Assembly (NCBI GenBank): GCA_016213825.1
Contig: JACQZP010000026.1
Span: 434,001 to 498,000 of the forward strand
DNA: 64,000 nt
Reading direction: 5' to 3'
Source: Acetobacterium woodii
Lineage (GTDB): Bacteria; Bacillota; Clostridia; Eubacteriales; Eubacteriaceae
Below are positions 8,338 through 16,662 of the stretch, piece by piece. Below the pieces are notes generated by a model. The model ran no database searches. It saw only the letters and a list, made by a program, of their open reading frames with translations, and had not been told where the DNA came from. Numbering within the stretch: the stretch's first letter is position 1; each line of letters begins with the position of its first letter. The position numbers were made by a program, and so were the translations under genes.

Positions 8338-8841
8338 ATGCATACAGTTACAGACATTTTCATTAGACAAGTATTAAGCAATGATTTAAATTCAGTTGAA
8401 CAGGTTGAGAAACGATGTTTTCCTGAGGCAGAAGCTGCCAGCAGAAATTCACTGGAATTGCGTATTCACGCCTTTCCAGAGTGCTTTCTTGTGGCTGAAA
8501 GCGATGGTCAGATCATCGGCTTTATTAACGGATGTGTTATCAATGGAAAAGTTATTGATGATCAATTATTTGAAGATGTCAGGCTACATGTTGCGGATGG
8601 CGCCTATCAGACAATCTTTGGGTTGGATGTCATCCCTGAGTATCGTAATCAGGGGATTGCGGCTTGTCTGATGAATCACTTTATCACGGTCTCGAAGGAT
8701 GCCGGGCGTAAAGGTCTCATTCTGACTTGTAAGAGCGAGCTGATTCATTATTACGAAAAGTTTGGATTTATTGACAAAGGTATTTCCAGCTCAGTTCATG
8801 GAGGGGCTATCTGGTACGATATGATTTTAGAATTTAAATGA
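8338..8841 (+). CDS. GNAT-family N-acetyltransferase
   Basis: A 167-residue acetyltransferase. The N-terminal part reads IRQVLSNDLNSVEQVEKRCF, typical of GNAT strand 1 and helix 1. Motif A is LDVIPEYRNQGIAACLMNHF, where RNQGIA contacts coenzyme A, and the closing YYEKFGFIDKG is present. The layout resembles serotonin/arylalkylamine-type N-acetyltransferases. GTGGAGAA (8323-8330) is read as the ribosome-binding site for the ATG at 8338, not as a GTG start. It is probably transcribed with the ABC-F gene 47 bases upstream, since no terminator intervenes. Confidence 0.8.
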   Translation: MHTVTDIFIRQVLSNDLNSVEQVEKRCFPEAEAASRNSLELRIHAFPECFLVAESDGQIIGFINGCVINGKVIDDQLFEDVRLHVADGAYQTIFGLDVIPEYRNQGIAACLMNHFITVSKDAGRKGLILTCKSELIHYYEKFGFIDKGISSSVHGGAIWYDMILEFK

Positions 8842-8994
8842 CTTTAAGCGATTGTTATTTTACTCATGACAGTAACAGGAATTTTGCTGAATATTCAATA
8901 ATTTTAATTACATTGAACACATAAAAATATCCCAATATGCCATAACTTGAAGTTTAAGAGTTAATTAAATTTGCGGATATCTGGTTGAAGAAGA

Positions 8995-9023
8995 TTGACA
9001 TTAACCGAATGGTCATTTACTAT
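8995..9023 (+). promoter_or_regulatory. Promoter of tetR with an operator in its spacer
   Basis: TTGACA (8995-9000), a 17-base spacer and TACTAT (9018-9023). Confidence 0.7.
9002..9019 (-). promoter_or_regulatory. Putative TetR operator, copy 1
   Basis: On the minus strand it reads TAAATGACCATTCGGTTA, an imperfect palindrome matching 16 of 18 bases with the site at 9693-9710. It fills the spacer between the -35 and -10 boxes, a classic repressor position. Confidence 0.6.
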
Positions 9024-9045
9024 TAGATAAAGTTAGAGGTGGTGC

Positions 9046-9609
9046 ATGAGAAAAAGAGATGACGAAAAGGAAAAAAGCATTAAAGAAGCAGTCATCAAAC
9101 TGATATTAGCAGAAGGGTTTCATGGGACGTCGATTTCTAAAATTGCCAAGATGGCAGGCGTTTCTCCGGCAACTGTTTATACTTATTTTGAGAGCAAAGA
9201 AATCATGCTGCAGGTTATTTATCGGGAGTATTCCGAAGAAATCTGTCATTTTGTTTTAAGCAGAGTGCATTATGGCATGGACGAAAGGCAGCTCATCGAG
9301 GGATTGATTCGGAGTTACTATGATTATATAGAAGAAAACCAGGAAATATTCAGCTTTATTGATCAGTTTTCCAATTCTCCATCATTAGTAGGTGGTTGTT
9401 CAGAAATTGAAGGCTTTTTTAAGATAAAGATGATGATTACGGATCTAAAACAGCGGGAAATCATCAAAGATTATCATCACGAAAATGTCCTTGCAATGAT
9501 TGTCCAACCGGTAAAATCAATTGCCGTGAGCAGCAGCAAAACAAAAGCCGAAAGAGCTGAACTGCTTAATGAAATGATCGGCATGATACAAGACACCTTA
9601 TTAATGTAA
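9046..9609 (+). CDS. TetR/AcrR-family transcriptional regulator
   Basis: The 187-residue protein has the TetR DNA-binding domain at residues 8-55 (GTSISKIAKMAGVSPATVYT is the helix-turn-helix, then YFESKEIMLQVIY). The C-terminal ligand-binding half is helical and matches no family I can name. The Shine-Dalgarno GAGGTGG precedes the ATG. Its promoter contains one operator-like palindrome, and a second lies between this gene and the ftsH-type gene downstream, so it probably represses itself and the protease. Confidence 0.85.
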   Translation: MRKRDDEKEKSIKEAVIKLILAEGFHGTSISKIAKMAGVSPATVYTYFESKEIMLQVIYREYSEEICHFVLSRVHYGMDERQLIEGLIRSYYDYIEENQEIFSFIDQFSNSPSLVGGCSEIEGFFKIKMMITDLKQREIIKDYHHENVLAMIVQPVKSIAVSSSKTKAERAELLNEMIGMIQDTLLM

Positions 9610-9632
9610 TAGATGTAATAGTAAAAATTAAT

Positions 9633-9674
9633 GCGTGATTGTTTTACGAACAGAGATTATAAAAGCAATCACGC
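9633..9674 (+). terminator. Hairpin after tetR
   Basis: Nine-base perfect arms GCGTGATTG (9633-9641) and CAATCACGC (9666-9674), followed by TATTTCTT. The weak T tract suggests partial termination before the protease gene. Confidence 0.45.
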
Positions 9675-9692
9675 TATTTCTTAAAGAATAAT

Positions 9693-9710
9693 TAAATGAA
9701 CATTCGTTTA
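9693..9710 (+). promoter_or_regulatory. Putative TetR operator, copy 2, upstream of the ftsH-type gene
   Basis: TAAATGAACATTCGTTTA is an imperfect palindrome (14 of 18 positions symmetric), nearly the same as the site in the tetR promoter. It lies 125 bases before the TTG start at 9835. No promoter could be fixed clearly around it. Confidence 0.55.
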
Positions 9711-9834
9711 AAAACGGAAAAGCAAAGAAAGCAGGTCAAATGAGCGTGAAGTCAAAAAAAAGTAGTCAAGAAAATTTAAGCAATTCGGTCAGTAAAAATT
9801 CGTCTAGGACAGTTAATTTAATGGAGGTTGAACT

Positions 9835-11658
9835 TTGAAGTATCTAAAAAAACAGGGCATCTTTCTGATTATTTTTATCGTCATCGTGGGATCGATTGCC
9901 TTTAGTTCAATGAAAAATAGTCCCCAAAATATGGATTACTCCAGGCTGTTGACAGAAATCCAGGCGGGTAATGTCAATAGCATTGTGCTGGAAGGTGATA
10001 GCGCACAAATTCAGCTAAATGCAGCATTGGATGAAAACAGTGATATTACTGGCTACAATGTTACCGTTCCGCCAGATATTACTTCAGCTTCGGATCGATT
10101 TACCCAGGCATTGGATAATCAACTGATCCAGACTTACAGTATTAAACCGCCTTGGACAATGCCATGGTGGTATCCAATTGTACTGTCGATTGGTTTCATT
10201 ATCCTATTGGGTACTTGGTTTACCCTCAGTCAACGTCAGCAAGGTGGCAGTATGGGTGGCAATCGCGCTACGGCAATGGGCAAGAGTCGGGCAAAATTAT
10301 CGGTCGATGATCAAAAAACAGTCAGCTTTGCCGATGTTGCTGGCGCCGATGAGGTAAAAGAAGAGTTGGAAGAAATTGTTGAGTTTCTCAAAGCGCCGGA
10401 TCGATTTGTGGAACTTGGAGCCAGAATACCCAAAGGCGTTCTCCTGATTGGACCGCCGGGCACTGGCAAAACACTTTTGGCAAAAGCCGTATCCGGTGAG
10501 GCCGGTGTACCCTTTTTCAGTATCAGTGGTTCAGACTTTGTCGAAATATTTGTCGGGGTTGGTGCGTCGCGAGTGCGGGATCTTTTTGAACAGGCCAAGA
10601 AGCAGGCACCATGTATCGTTTTTATTGATGAGATCGATGCAGTTGGCCGTCAACGGGGCGCCAATATGGGCGGCGGAAATGATGAGCGAGAGCAAACCTT
10701 GAATCAATTACTGGTTGAAATGGATGGTTTTGGCATTAATGAAGGGGTCATCATTCTGGCTGCTACCAATCGGCCGGATGTGCTCGACCCGGCACTTTTA
10801 CGACCGGGACGCTTTGATCGACGCGTGATTGTTGGCTTGCCGGATATTAAAGGCAGAGAACAGATCCTAAATGTTCATGCCAAAGGGAAACCTTTTGCTG
10901 ATGATGTTAAATTGGATGAACTGGCACGAATCACACCGGGTTTTTCTGGCGCAGATCTTGAAAACCTGCTTAATGAGTCAGCCTTATTAACGGCTCGAGA
11001 ACATAAGAAAGTCATTAATAATGAAGTTATCAAAGAGGCAGCATTCAAGGTCATGATGGGGCCGGAGAGAAAAAGCCATGTGATGAGTGACCAAGATAAA
11101 AAGGTAACTGCTTATCATGAGGCAGGTCACGCTATTGCTATTAAACTGATTTCGTCAAGTCGGAATGTTGATCGCGTCTCGATAATTCCCTCAGGAATGG
11201 CGGGCGGTTATACTGCCAGCAGACCAACCGAAGATCAGAGTTATCATACCAAGTCTCAGCTGATCGAAGAAATCATCATTGCGTTAGGCGGTCGGGCGGC
11301 CGAAGAAATTGTTTTGAATGAAGTCAGCACTGGCGCTTCAAGTGACTTGAAACGGGTCAATCAGATTGCTCGAAATATTGTAACAAAATATGGCATGAGT
11401 GATCATTTAACCAATATGATCTTTGGTGATGAAAATGGTGGTTCCTATGATGGCAGGGATTATGGATCTCAAAATTGCAGTAACGAAGTTGCAAATATTA
11501 TCGACGATGAGGTCAAGCAGATAATTGATCATGCTTACCAGAGAACCCTGGCATTGCTTAAAGAAAACATCAGCAAGCTGCACAAGCTGGGGGAAGTTTT
11601 ACTGGAAAAGGAAAAAGTCGAAGGACCAGAGTTTGAATCAATTTTTATGGCCGTATAG
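9835..11658 (+). CDS. ftsH: FtsH-type membrane AAA+ zinc metalloprotease
   Basis: The 607-residue protein has the full FtsH layout. A membrane helix near residues 8-25 is followed by a short extracytoplasmic domain and a second helix near residues 110-132. The AAA+ module has Walker A GPPGTGKT at 206-213 and Walker [10 protein letters not shown], and the arginine-finger region is RPGRFDRR. The M41 protease has the zinc motif HEAGH at 428-432. FtsH degrades damaged membrane and regulatory proteins using ATP. The start is TTG, seven bases after GGAGG (9823-9827). The gene is away from the usual tilS-hpt neighbourhood and next to a tetR, so it may be an accessory, inducible paralogue rather than the housekeeping copy. 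Confidence 0.93.
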   Translation: MKYLKKQGIFLIIFIVIVGSIAFSSMKNSPQNMDYSRLLTEIQAGNVNSIVLEGDSAQIQLNAALDENSDITGYNVTVPPDITSASDRFTQALDNQLIQTYSIKPPWTMPWWYPIVLSIGFIILLGTWFTLSQRQQGGSMGGNRATAMGKSRAKLSVDDQKTVSFADVAGADEVKEELEEIVEFLKAPDRFVELGARIPKGVLLIGPPGTGKTLLAKAVSGEAGVPFFSISGSDFVEIFVGVGASRVRDLFEQAKKQAPCIVFIDEIDAVGRQRGANMGGGNDEREQTLNQLLVEMDGFGINEGVIILAATNRPDVLDPALLRPGRFDRRVIVGLPDIKGREQILNVHAKGKPFADDVKLDELARITPGFSGADLENLLNESALLTAREHKKVINNEVIKEAAFKVMMGPERKSHVMSDQDKKVTAYHEAGHAIAIKLISSSRNVDRVSIIPSGMAGGYTASRPTEDQSYHTKSQLIEEIIIALGGRAAEEIVLNEVSTGASSDLKRVNQIARNIVTKYGMSDHLTNMIFGDENGGSYDGRDYGSQNCSNEVANIIDDEVKQIIDHAYQRTLALLKENISKLHKLGEVLLEKEKVEGPEFESIFMAV

Positions 11659-11676
11659 AATAATAAAATAATTAAT

Positions 11677-11715
11677 AAAAGACCTTGTCGGACGAACAGT
11701 CGGACAAGGTCTTTT
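11677..11715 (+). terminator. Bidirectional terminator
   Basis: AAAAGACCTTGTC (from 11677) pairs with GACAAGGTCTTTT (to 11715). The arms start with A and end with T runs, so it can serve the ftsH-type gene and the convergent MFS gene. Confidence 0.8.
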
Positions 11716-11742
11716 GCGTTATTTAAAACAAAAACTAATTGA

Positions 11743-12981
11743 TCAGATATTTTTTACGCCCACACAAGGGATTTTTGATTTCATAAACACATTCCATGAC
11801 AGCAGTGCCAGCAGCGAGAAGACGGTGATCAGAACGCCCAGCCCAAAGACAATGTTTCCCCATGGAATCGACGCCAGAGCCATGCCCACGCTTCCCAAGA
11901 CAGTGAATAAGGTCCCGATGACAGATGAAGCCGAGCCGATATCGCTTTCTTGTTGATCCAACAGCAGATTAGAACTAAAGGGACGCATCACGGCCCCGGA
12001 TAACGACATGATCAGGAATGAAAGCCAGAAGAATACTGGCGTTAAGGTTCCCAGCGTCATGACTAAAACGCCACTCAAGGTTGAAACGGCTAAAATCAAT
12101 GAAGCAAATAGTTTTTTATCCATATTACTCAGGAATTTGACATAAATAAACGGACCGGCGATGGACAGTAAGGCGTTGGCCGCAAAGAAATAGCTGTATA
12201 CTTGGGCATTGAGACCAAAGTAATCCACATAAATATAGGATGAAACAGCGATATAACCCATAAATGGCAACATACTTAGTGAAAAGATCAGGGCCGGGAC
12301 AATAAAGCTTTTATTTTTACTGACAACGACCAGACGTCCCAGCGAGCCAAACAAAGTTCCTTCGTATCGCTCTTCATTATTTAAGGTCTCCTGGAATAAG
12401 ACTGTGAAACCCAGATTGACAAGACTGACAAGCGCCAGCGCCCAGAAAGAGCCTCGCCAATCGGAAAAGGTTAGAATCAAAGCACCAACAATAGGGGCGA
12501 TCATCGGTGCAAGTCCGGAAATGGACTGACAAATGGCTAAAATCGATTCCCGTTTTTTACCGGAGTAGGAGTCCTTCACAATCGCCAGGGAAACGGATGT
12601 TATTCCGCCGGCACCAATACCCTGGAGGATTCTGGCAGCGATCAGAAAATAAATATTAACAGAAAGGGCGCAAGCGACACTGCTGGCCGCATATAGAATA
12701 CTACCTAACAAAAGAATCGGTTTACGGCCATACTTATCGCTAAGTGGCCCCCAAAATAAAATTCCCAGGGCATAGAATAGGAAAAAAGCGCTTAAAGTTA
12801 AGTTTGTAATGGCAGAACTGCTGCCAAAATAAGAATTCATACTCGGCAGCGCCGGCAGATACATGTCAGTGGAAAGTGGAATAAACATGTTCATCAGTGC
12901 CAAAAAAGCGATTAGTCCTTTGTGGCCCAGATATTTTTGTTTGCTGCCAGCTTCCTGGCTGGTTTGGTTCGATTGAGTCAT
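11743..12981 (-). CDS. Bcr/CflA-family MFS multidrug transporter
   Basis: A 12-helix MFS protein of 412 residues. Features of the Bcr/CflA group are STDMYLPALPSM in helix 1, motif A (LSDKYGRKPIL) and RILQGIGAGGITSVSLAIV after it. It is expected to export drugs or other small molecules across the cytoplasmic membrane by proton antiport. The ATG at 12981 follows AGGAGGGA at a good distance; an upstream TTG is less likely. It sits 20 bases behind a marR gene and is presumably controlled by it. Confidence 0.87.
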   Translation of the reverse strand: MTQSNQTSQEAGSKQKYLGHKGLIAFLALMNMFIPLSTDMYLPALPSMNSYFGSSSAITNLTLSAFFLFYALGILFWGPLSDKYGRKPILLLGSILYAASSVACALSVNIYFLIAARILQGIGAGGITSVSLAIVKDSYSGKKRESILAICQSISGLAPMIAPIVGALILTFSDWRGSFWALALVSLVNLGFTVLFQETLNNEERYEGTLFGSLGRLVVVSKNKSFIVPALIFSLSMLPFMGYIAVSSYIYVDYFGLNAQVYSYFFAANALLSIAGPFIYVKFLSNMDKKLFASLILAVSTLSGVLVMTLGTLTPVFFWLSFLIMSLSGAVMRPFSSNLLLDQQESDIGSASSVIGTLFTVLGSVGMALASIPWGNIVFGLGVLITVFSLLALLSWNVFMKSKIPCVGVKNI

Positions 12982-13001
12982 CAATGTCCCTCCTTTTAGG
13001 T

Positions 13002-13427
13002 TTATTGAATATTCTTGTAGACAATTTTTAGTAATGATTTTAATTCTTTGATTTGCTTGTCTGTCAAATCCTGCAGCATATTTGCTTCATTGTTTTTACG
13101 GAAATGATCCATTGAGTAAAAGACCTTGCCACCCTTATCAGTGAGAAAAATGCTTTTAACCCGCTTATCTTTTGAGCAATGTTCACTGTGAATAAAGCCT
13201 TTTCCCTCTAGTCTGTTTAAGATACCGATGATTGTCGGATGAGACACTTCAAAAAATTCTTCAAGATCTTTCTGAGAGGTGGTAGCATCCTGATGATCAT
13301 GGAGATAAAAAAGAATCCGAGCCTGCGATAAGGTCAAATCAAAAGGTTTAAGGGCTTGGTTGGCGTTCTTTTCGATACATTCATTAATCAATTTTAAAAA
13401 AAATCCGATATCATCACTTGGACACAT
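13002..13427 (-). CDS. MarR-family transcriptional regulator
   Basis: A winged-helix protein of 141 residues. The DNA-binding core is TSQKDLEEFFEVSHPTIIGI and the wing is HSEHCSKDKRVKSIFLT. It is the first gene of a two-gene operon with a drug transporter. A 14-bp perfect palindrome directly after the promoter's -10 box (13446-13459) is its likely operator, giving repression of its own operon. The single Cys in the wing (SEHCSKDKR) could in principle be redox-sensitive, but that is speculation. Confidence 0.87.
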   Translation of the reverse strand: MCPSDDIGFFLKLINECIEKNANQALKPFDLTLSQARILFYLHDHQDATTSQKDLEEFFEVSHPTIIGILNRLEGKGFIHSEHCSKDKRVKSIFLTDKGGKVFYSMDHFRKNNEANMLQDLTDKQIKELKSLLKIVYKNIQ

Positions 13428-13445
13428 GGTTAACCTCGCAGAATA

Positions 13446-13459
13446 TGTAGCATGCTACA
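13446..13459 (-). promoter_or_regulatory. MarR operator palindrome
   Basis: TGTAGCATGCTACA is a perfect 14-bp palindrome lying immediately downstream of the -10 box and about 20 bases before the marR start. Confidence 0.65.
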
Positions 13460-13489
13460 ATTATACATAATAAACAGTAAAAAGGTCAA
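13460..13489 (-). promoter_or_regulatory. Promoter of the marR-MFS operon (minus strand)
   Basis: Read on the minus strand: TTGACC (13489-13484), an 18-base spacer and TATAAT (13465-13460). Confidence 0.7.
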
Positions 13490-13614
13490 TATTTAATAAC
13501 GCTTTTTTTATTTCTGAAAACCATATCATTGATAAATCGGTGTTGAAAAAGGTAAAAAGCTGTCCACGCGGCAATCCGTTTATCTAATCACAACCCTCAA
13601 TTGGTGATTAAAAA

Positions 13615-13662
13615 AAACCAGTCAGTTATAATCAGAACGATCGATTATAACTGGCTGGTTTT
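13615..13662 (-). terminator. Terminator of rsmH
   Basis: A nearly perfect 19-base stem (AAACCAGTCAGTTATAATC on the plus strand against GATTATAACTGGCTGGTTT). On the minus strand it is followed by eight T residues. Confidence 0.8.
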
Positions 13663-13700
13663 GATGAAATTTTGAGCAAATAAAGAAACAGAACGATGAA

Positions 13701-14750
13701 TTATGCTTTGATCGCCCACCGCAATTTAGCGGAACGGGCACGGCCATTGGTATTGCATTCTTCAGCTGATGGTCGGATTGGACCGTCAGCGACTTCACGA
13801 TAGATGCCTTCACGAAAAAAGTGTTTAAATGATTTTTTAACCAGTCGATCTTCTCCCGAATGAAATGAAAGGATCGCCACCCGTCCACCCGGAGCCAGAA
13901 CGGTGGGGAGCTTTTCTAAAAACTCATATAATACTTCAAATTCATCGTTGACATCAATGCGCAATGCCTGAAAACAGCGTTGACAGGATTTTTTGATGGC
14001 ATCTTTGCTATTGCTGCCGGGGATAAACTTCAACGCTTCTTTGATAATTTCCTGGAGTTGGGTGGTTGTTGAGATCTCGATACCCTTATTTCTTTGGGAA
14101 ATGATCGCATCCGCAATTGCTTTGGCATTGGGTTCATCAGCGTTTTCAATGAACATGCCTTCTAATTCATCCACGGAAATGGTTTTTAATCGTTCGGCTG
14201 CTGAGATACCTTTTTCAGGATTGAGCCGCAGATCCAAGGGTCCTTCAAACTTAAAGGAAAAGCCGCGATCCGGATTATCAATTTGCATCGATGAGATCCC
14301 CAAATCGGCCAACACAAAGTCCAATGGTCCGGATTCTGAAGCAATTTGATCAATCTCCGAAAAATTGAGATGTCGGATCGTTAAAATTTCGGAACCATAA
14401 CCTAAATTTTCCAGGCGCTTTTGGGTGCGGGGGAGCTCAATCGAATCCACATCCGTTGCATACAAGTGACCCTTTGCATCTAAACACTTTAGCATCGCCA
14501 GGGTATGACCGCCAAAACCCAGAGTGGCATCTAATCCTGTTTGTCCGGGTGTGATTTGTAAGAATTCCAGGATTTCATCCACACAAATAGAGCGATGCAT
14601 CCCGGCCGGGGTACTACCTTTTTGAATTACTTTTTCCACCGTATCCGCGTATTTATCGGGTTGTAATTCCTTATATTTATCTTTATACGCTTTTGGGTGG
14701 GTTCCTTTGTATCGCGGACGACGTTGATGTTTTTGTTCTTGATTATCCAT
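13701..14750 (-). CDS. rsmH: 16S rRNA (cytosine-1402-N4)-methyltransferase RsmH
   Basis: The protein uses S-adenosylmethionine to methylate N4 of C1402 in the ribosomal decoding centre. The SAM-binding motif is LDATLGFGGHT, then ATDVDS, and DLGISSMQIDNPDRGFSFKFEGPLD..R is diagnostic. The C-terminal VAILSFHSGEDRLVK also fits. At 349 residues it is about 35 longer than typical RsmH because of a basic N-terminal extension (about residues 1-45, QKHQRRPRYKGTHPKAYKDK). It stands alone rather than at the head of a division/cell-wall cluster, so it may be a second copy. GAGG precedes the ATG. Confidence 0.9.
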   Translation of the reverse strand: MDNQEQKHQRRPRYKGTHPKAYKDKYKELQPDKYADTVEKVIQKGSTPAGMHRSICVDEILEFLQITPGQTGLDATLGFGGHTLAMLKCLDAKGHLYATDVDSIELPRTQKRLENLGYGSEILTIRHLNFSEIDQIASESGPLDFVLADLGISSMQIDNPDRGFSFKFEGPLDLRLNPEKGISAAERLKTISVDELEGMFIENADEPNAKAIADAIISQRNKGIEISTTTQLQEIIKEALKFIPGSNSKDAIKKSCQRCFQALRIDVNDEFEVLYEFLEKLPTVLAPGGRVAILSFHSGEDRLVKKSFKHFFREGIYREVADGPIRPSAEECNTNGRARSAKLRWAIKA

Positions 14751-14877
14751 GATATGCCTCTGAAAAATTTGAATTCAGGAATTTAAAATATAAATTAGTT
14801 TGATTATTAATTGCGGTAATCATTATTTCCTCCGTGTTTATCATTTTAGATAGCAAATTATATAATACCAAATAAAA

Positions 14878-14934
14878 GCCAGTCTTGTCATAACTGAATT
14901 TATCAGTTATGATAAAAGATATAAAACAACTGGC
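14878..14934. repeat. Nested inverted repeat upstream of rsmH
   Basis: A perfect 10-base hairpin (TCATAACTGA 14888-14897 with TCAGTTATGA 14903-14912, 5-base loop) lies inside a second pair, GCCAGT (14878-14883) and ACTGGC (14929-14934). It lies over 120 bases from the rsmH start, in a gap that otherwise holds only the pseudogene at 15030-15317. Confidence 0.4.
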
Positions 14935-15029
14935 ATTAACTGTGATTCTTTTGGTATCGATTAAAAGGCAAGTGTAAAATTATCGGTTGCTTTGGCATAA
15001 ATAAAAAAGGAAGGTCGAAAACGAAAAAG

Positions 15030-15317
15030 ATGGCATGGCAAAATGTGTTGGATTTTTAGTTCAATCTTGAAAATAAACCTTTTTGGTTTCAAAAGAATGA
15101 AACCTTTGATCAGCAAATAAACGAAAAATTTTACGATGTCCGGTTCGCTGGGAGTCAGGGCTGACGAGCAAATTAGCGAACGTCAATTCAGGGCAGCTGT
15201 GCCGAAATTATTGTATCAGATCAATTTGGACGCTATCCACATCGAAATGAGATTTTGCACCGACAGTCCACGTTAGCGGAACTTGAATTTCTAAAATTAC
15301 CCGACAGTAGCTTCTAG
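15030..15317 (+). pseudogene. Decayed DUF924-family gene
   Basis: Conceptual translation from the ATG at 15030 gives MAWQNVLDF, a TAG stop, then PFWFQKNETFDQQINEKFYD, which fits the DUF924 N-terminus where VLDFWF is usual. The TAG stands where family members have Trp. After another stop and a frame change, 15205-15317 encodes FGRYPHRNEILHRQST and LAELEFLKLPDSSF, the characteristic DUF924 C-terminus. The middle of the domain, with the LDQFPRN-type motif, is missing. The total length is about 95 codons against roughly 180 in intact members. The cause is thus a nonsense codon, a frameshift and a large internal deletion. Confidence 0.75.
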
Positions 15318-15332
15318 AATATGCCTCTAAGC

Positions 15333-15707
15333 TCAATTCAAAAATTTTGATCGGGTAAAAGGCGGTTCGAGCGAGTAAACACTATCATCGTCATCGGCCA
15401 CTTTTGGTATTTCAGGTCGGGTATGATAGAGTTTGCGAATCAGGTCATTATACACCCATTCCAAATTGTCCAACTCTTCCAAAAGAGTCAATGTGTCGGT
15501 GACGATCTCAGCTGCCTGGTTATACTCAGGATTTTTTGAAAGTCGTTCATATTCTTTCTTGCTGATAACATCAGCACCGTAGGATTTTCCTGACTCGGCT
15601 TTTGATGCTGCAAAAATCTTGATTCCTTTTTCAAAATTTTCTTGAGACAGGTTATCAAGATCTTTACGGAGTTGACGGATTTTTTCAAGCAATTTTTCTG
15701 AGATCAT
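15333..15707 (-). CDS. Hypothetical protein (124 aa), helical
   Basis: The start at 15707 is preferred because AGAGGTG lies five bases before it; an ATG six codons upstream would put that site inside the gene. The protein is mostly charged helix (KLLEKIRQLRKDLDNLSQENFEKG) with an acidic patch DDDD near the C-terminus. There is no signal peptide or membrane segment. I do not recognise the family. It ends 16 bases from the stop of the decayed DUF924 gene on the other strand. Confidence 0.6.
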   Translation of the reverse strand: MISEKLLEKIRQLRKDLDNLSQENFEKGIKIFAASKAESGKSYGADVISKKEYERLSKNPEYNQAAEIVTDTLTLLEELDNLEWVYNDLIRKLYHTRPEIPKVADDDDSVYSLEPPFTRSKFLN

Positions 15708-15915
15708 GGGTGCACCTCTTTTCATGTTTTGTTAATCATAACCATATTTGTAAAAAACGTCAAGGATAAAACCTTGCTTTCTTAGAACCCTTTCAGTTTA
15801 CAGTGAAGATACATAAAGTAAATAATATTAAAGGGATTTGAACTAAGCCAAACATCCTGTTATGATGATACAAAGTTATGACATTAGTTAAATTAAATAA
15901 ATATAATAAAAAGAA

Positions 15916-16458
15916 ATGAGTATAAAAATGAAAGAAATACTTCTTGTTATTGATTATCAGAATGATTTTGTGAATGGTGCCCTTGGCTTTCCTCAAGCGG
16001 TTTCATTGGAAGATGCGATTGCTGAAAAAATAAAAATATATCGCAATAACGGTGCTGAAATTATCTTTACCTTTGATACCCATACTGGGGAATATTTGAA
16101 CACTCAGGAAGGCCGAAATCTCCCAGTTGTACATTGTATCAAAGGAACAGAAGGCTGGAATCTTTACGGAAAAATTGCTGAACTATGTACTGAAAAAGAT
16201 ACAATCTTTGAGAAGATTGCCTTCGGATCAATGGAATTAGCTGAATATCTGGCCGAAAACCAATATGATCGAGTCGAGCTGGTAGGGGTTGTTTCGAATA
16301 TCTGCCTGCTTTCTGATGCAGTCCTGGCAAAGGCAGCGTTGCCGGAAGCGGAGATTGTCGTGGATGCGGCCTGCGTCGCCAGCAACGATGAGCGATTGCA
16401 TGAGGCTGCTATGGATGTAATGGAAAGCCTTCAGATTAGGATCATAAACCGGCTATGA
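15916..16458 (+). CDS. Isochorismatase-like cysteine hydrolase (nicotinamidase-type)
   Basis: The 180-residue protein shows the catalytic triad of the isochorismatase/nicotinamidase superfamily: Asp in VIDYQNDF, Lys in HCIKGTEGW and Cys in VVSNICLLS. A likely metal site is formed by FDTH and the His before CIKG, as in nicotinamidases that make nicotinic acid and ammonia for NAD salvage. A pyrazinamidase-like role is therefore plausible but not proven. There is no strong Shine-Dalgarno; ATG 15916 and ATG 15928 are both possible starts. Confidence 0.8.
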   Translation: MSIKMKEILLVIDYQNDFVNGALGFPQAVSLEDAIAEKIKIYRNNGAEIIFTFDTHTGEYLNTQEGRNLPVVHCIKGTEGWNLYGKIAELCTEKDTIFEKIAFGSMELAEYLAENQYDRVELVGVVSNICLLSDAVLAKAALPEAEIVVDAACVASNDERLHEAAMDVMESLQIRIINRL

Positions 16459-16662
16459 AGCCGGTAAGACAGACCGGAAAGACTTCGTGATACTCAGATG
16501 AGTAATCATCGATAGAATTTTTGGTACTTATGTTATCGTATTCGTATTAGTTTATGTAATTTAAAGAGCATTGAATTACATATTGTGATTTTTTTTAAAA
16601 GAGCATTATAATAATATCTCAAAAAATTTAATTAAATACATATTTAGAAATGGAGTAGAAAA

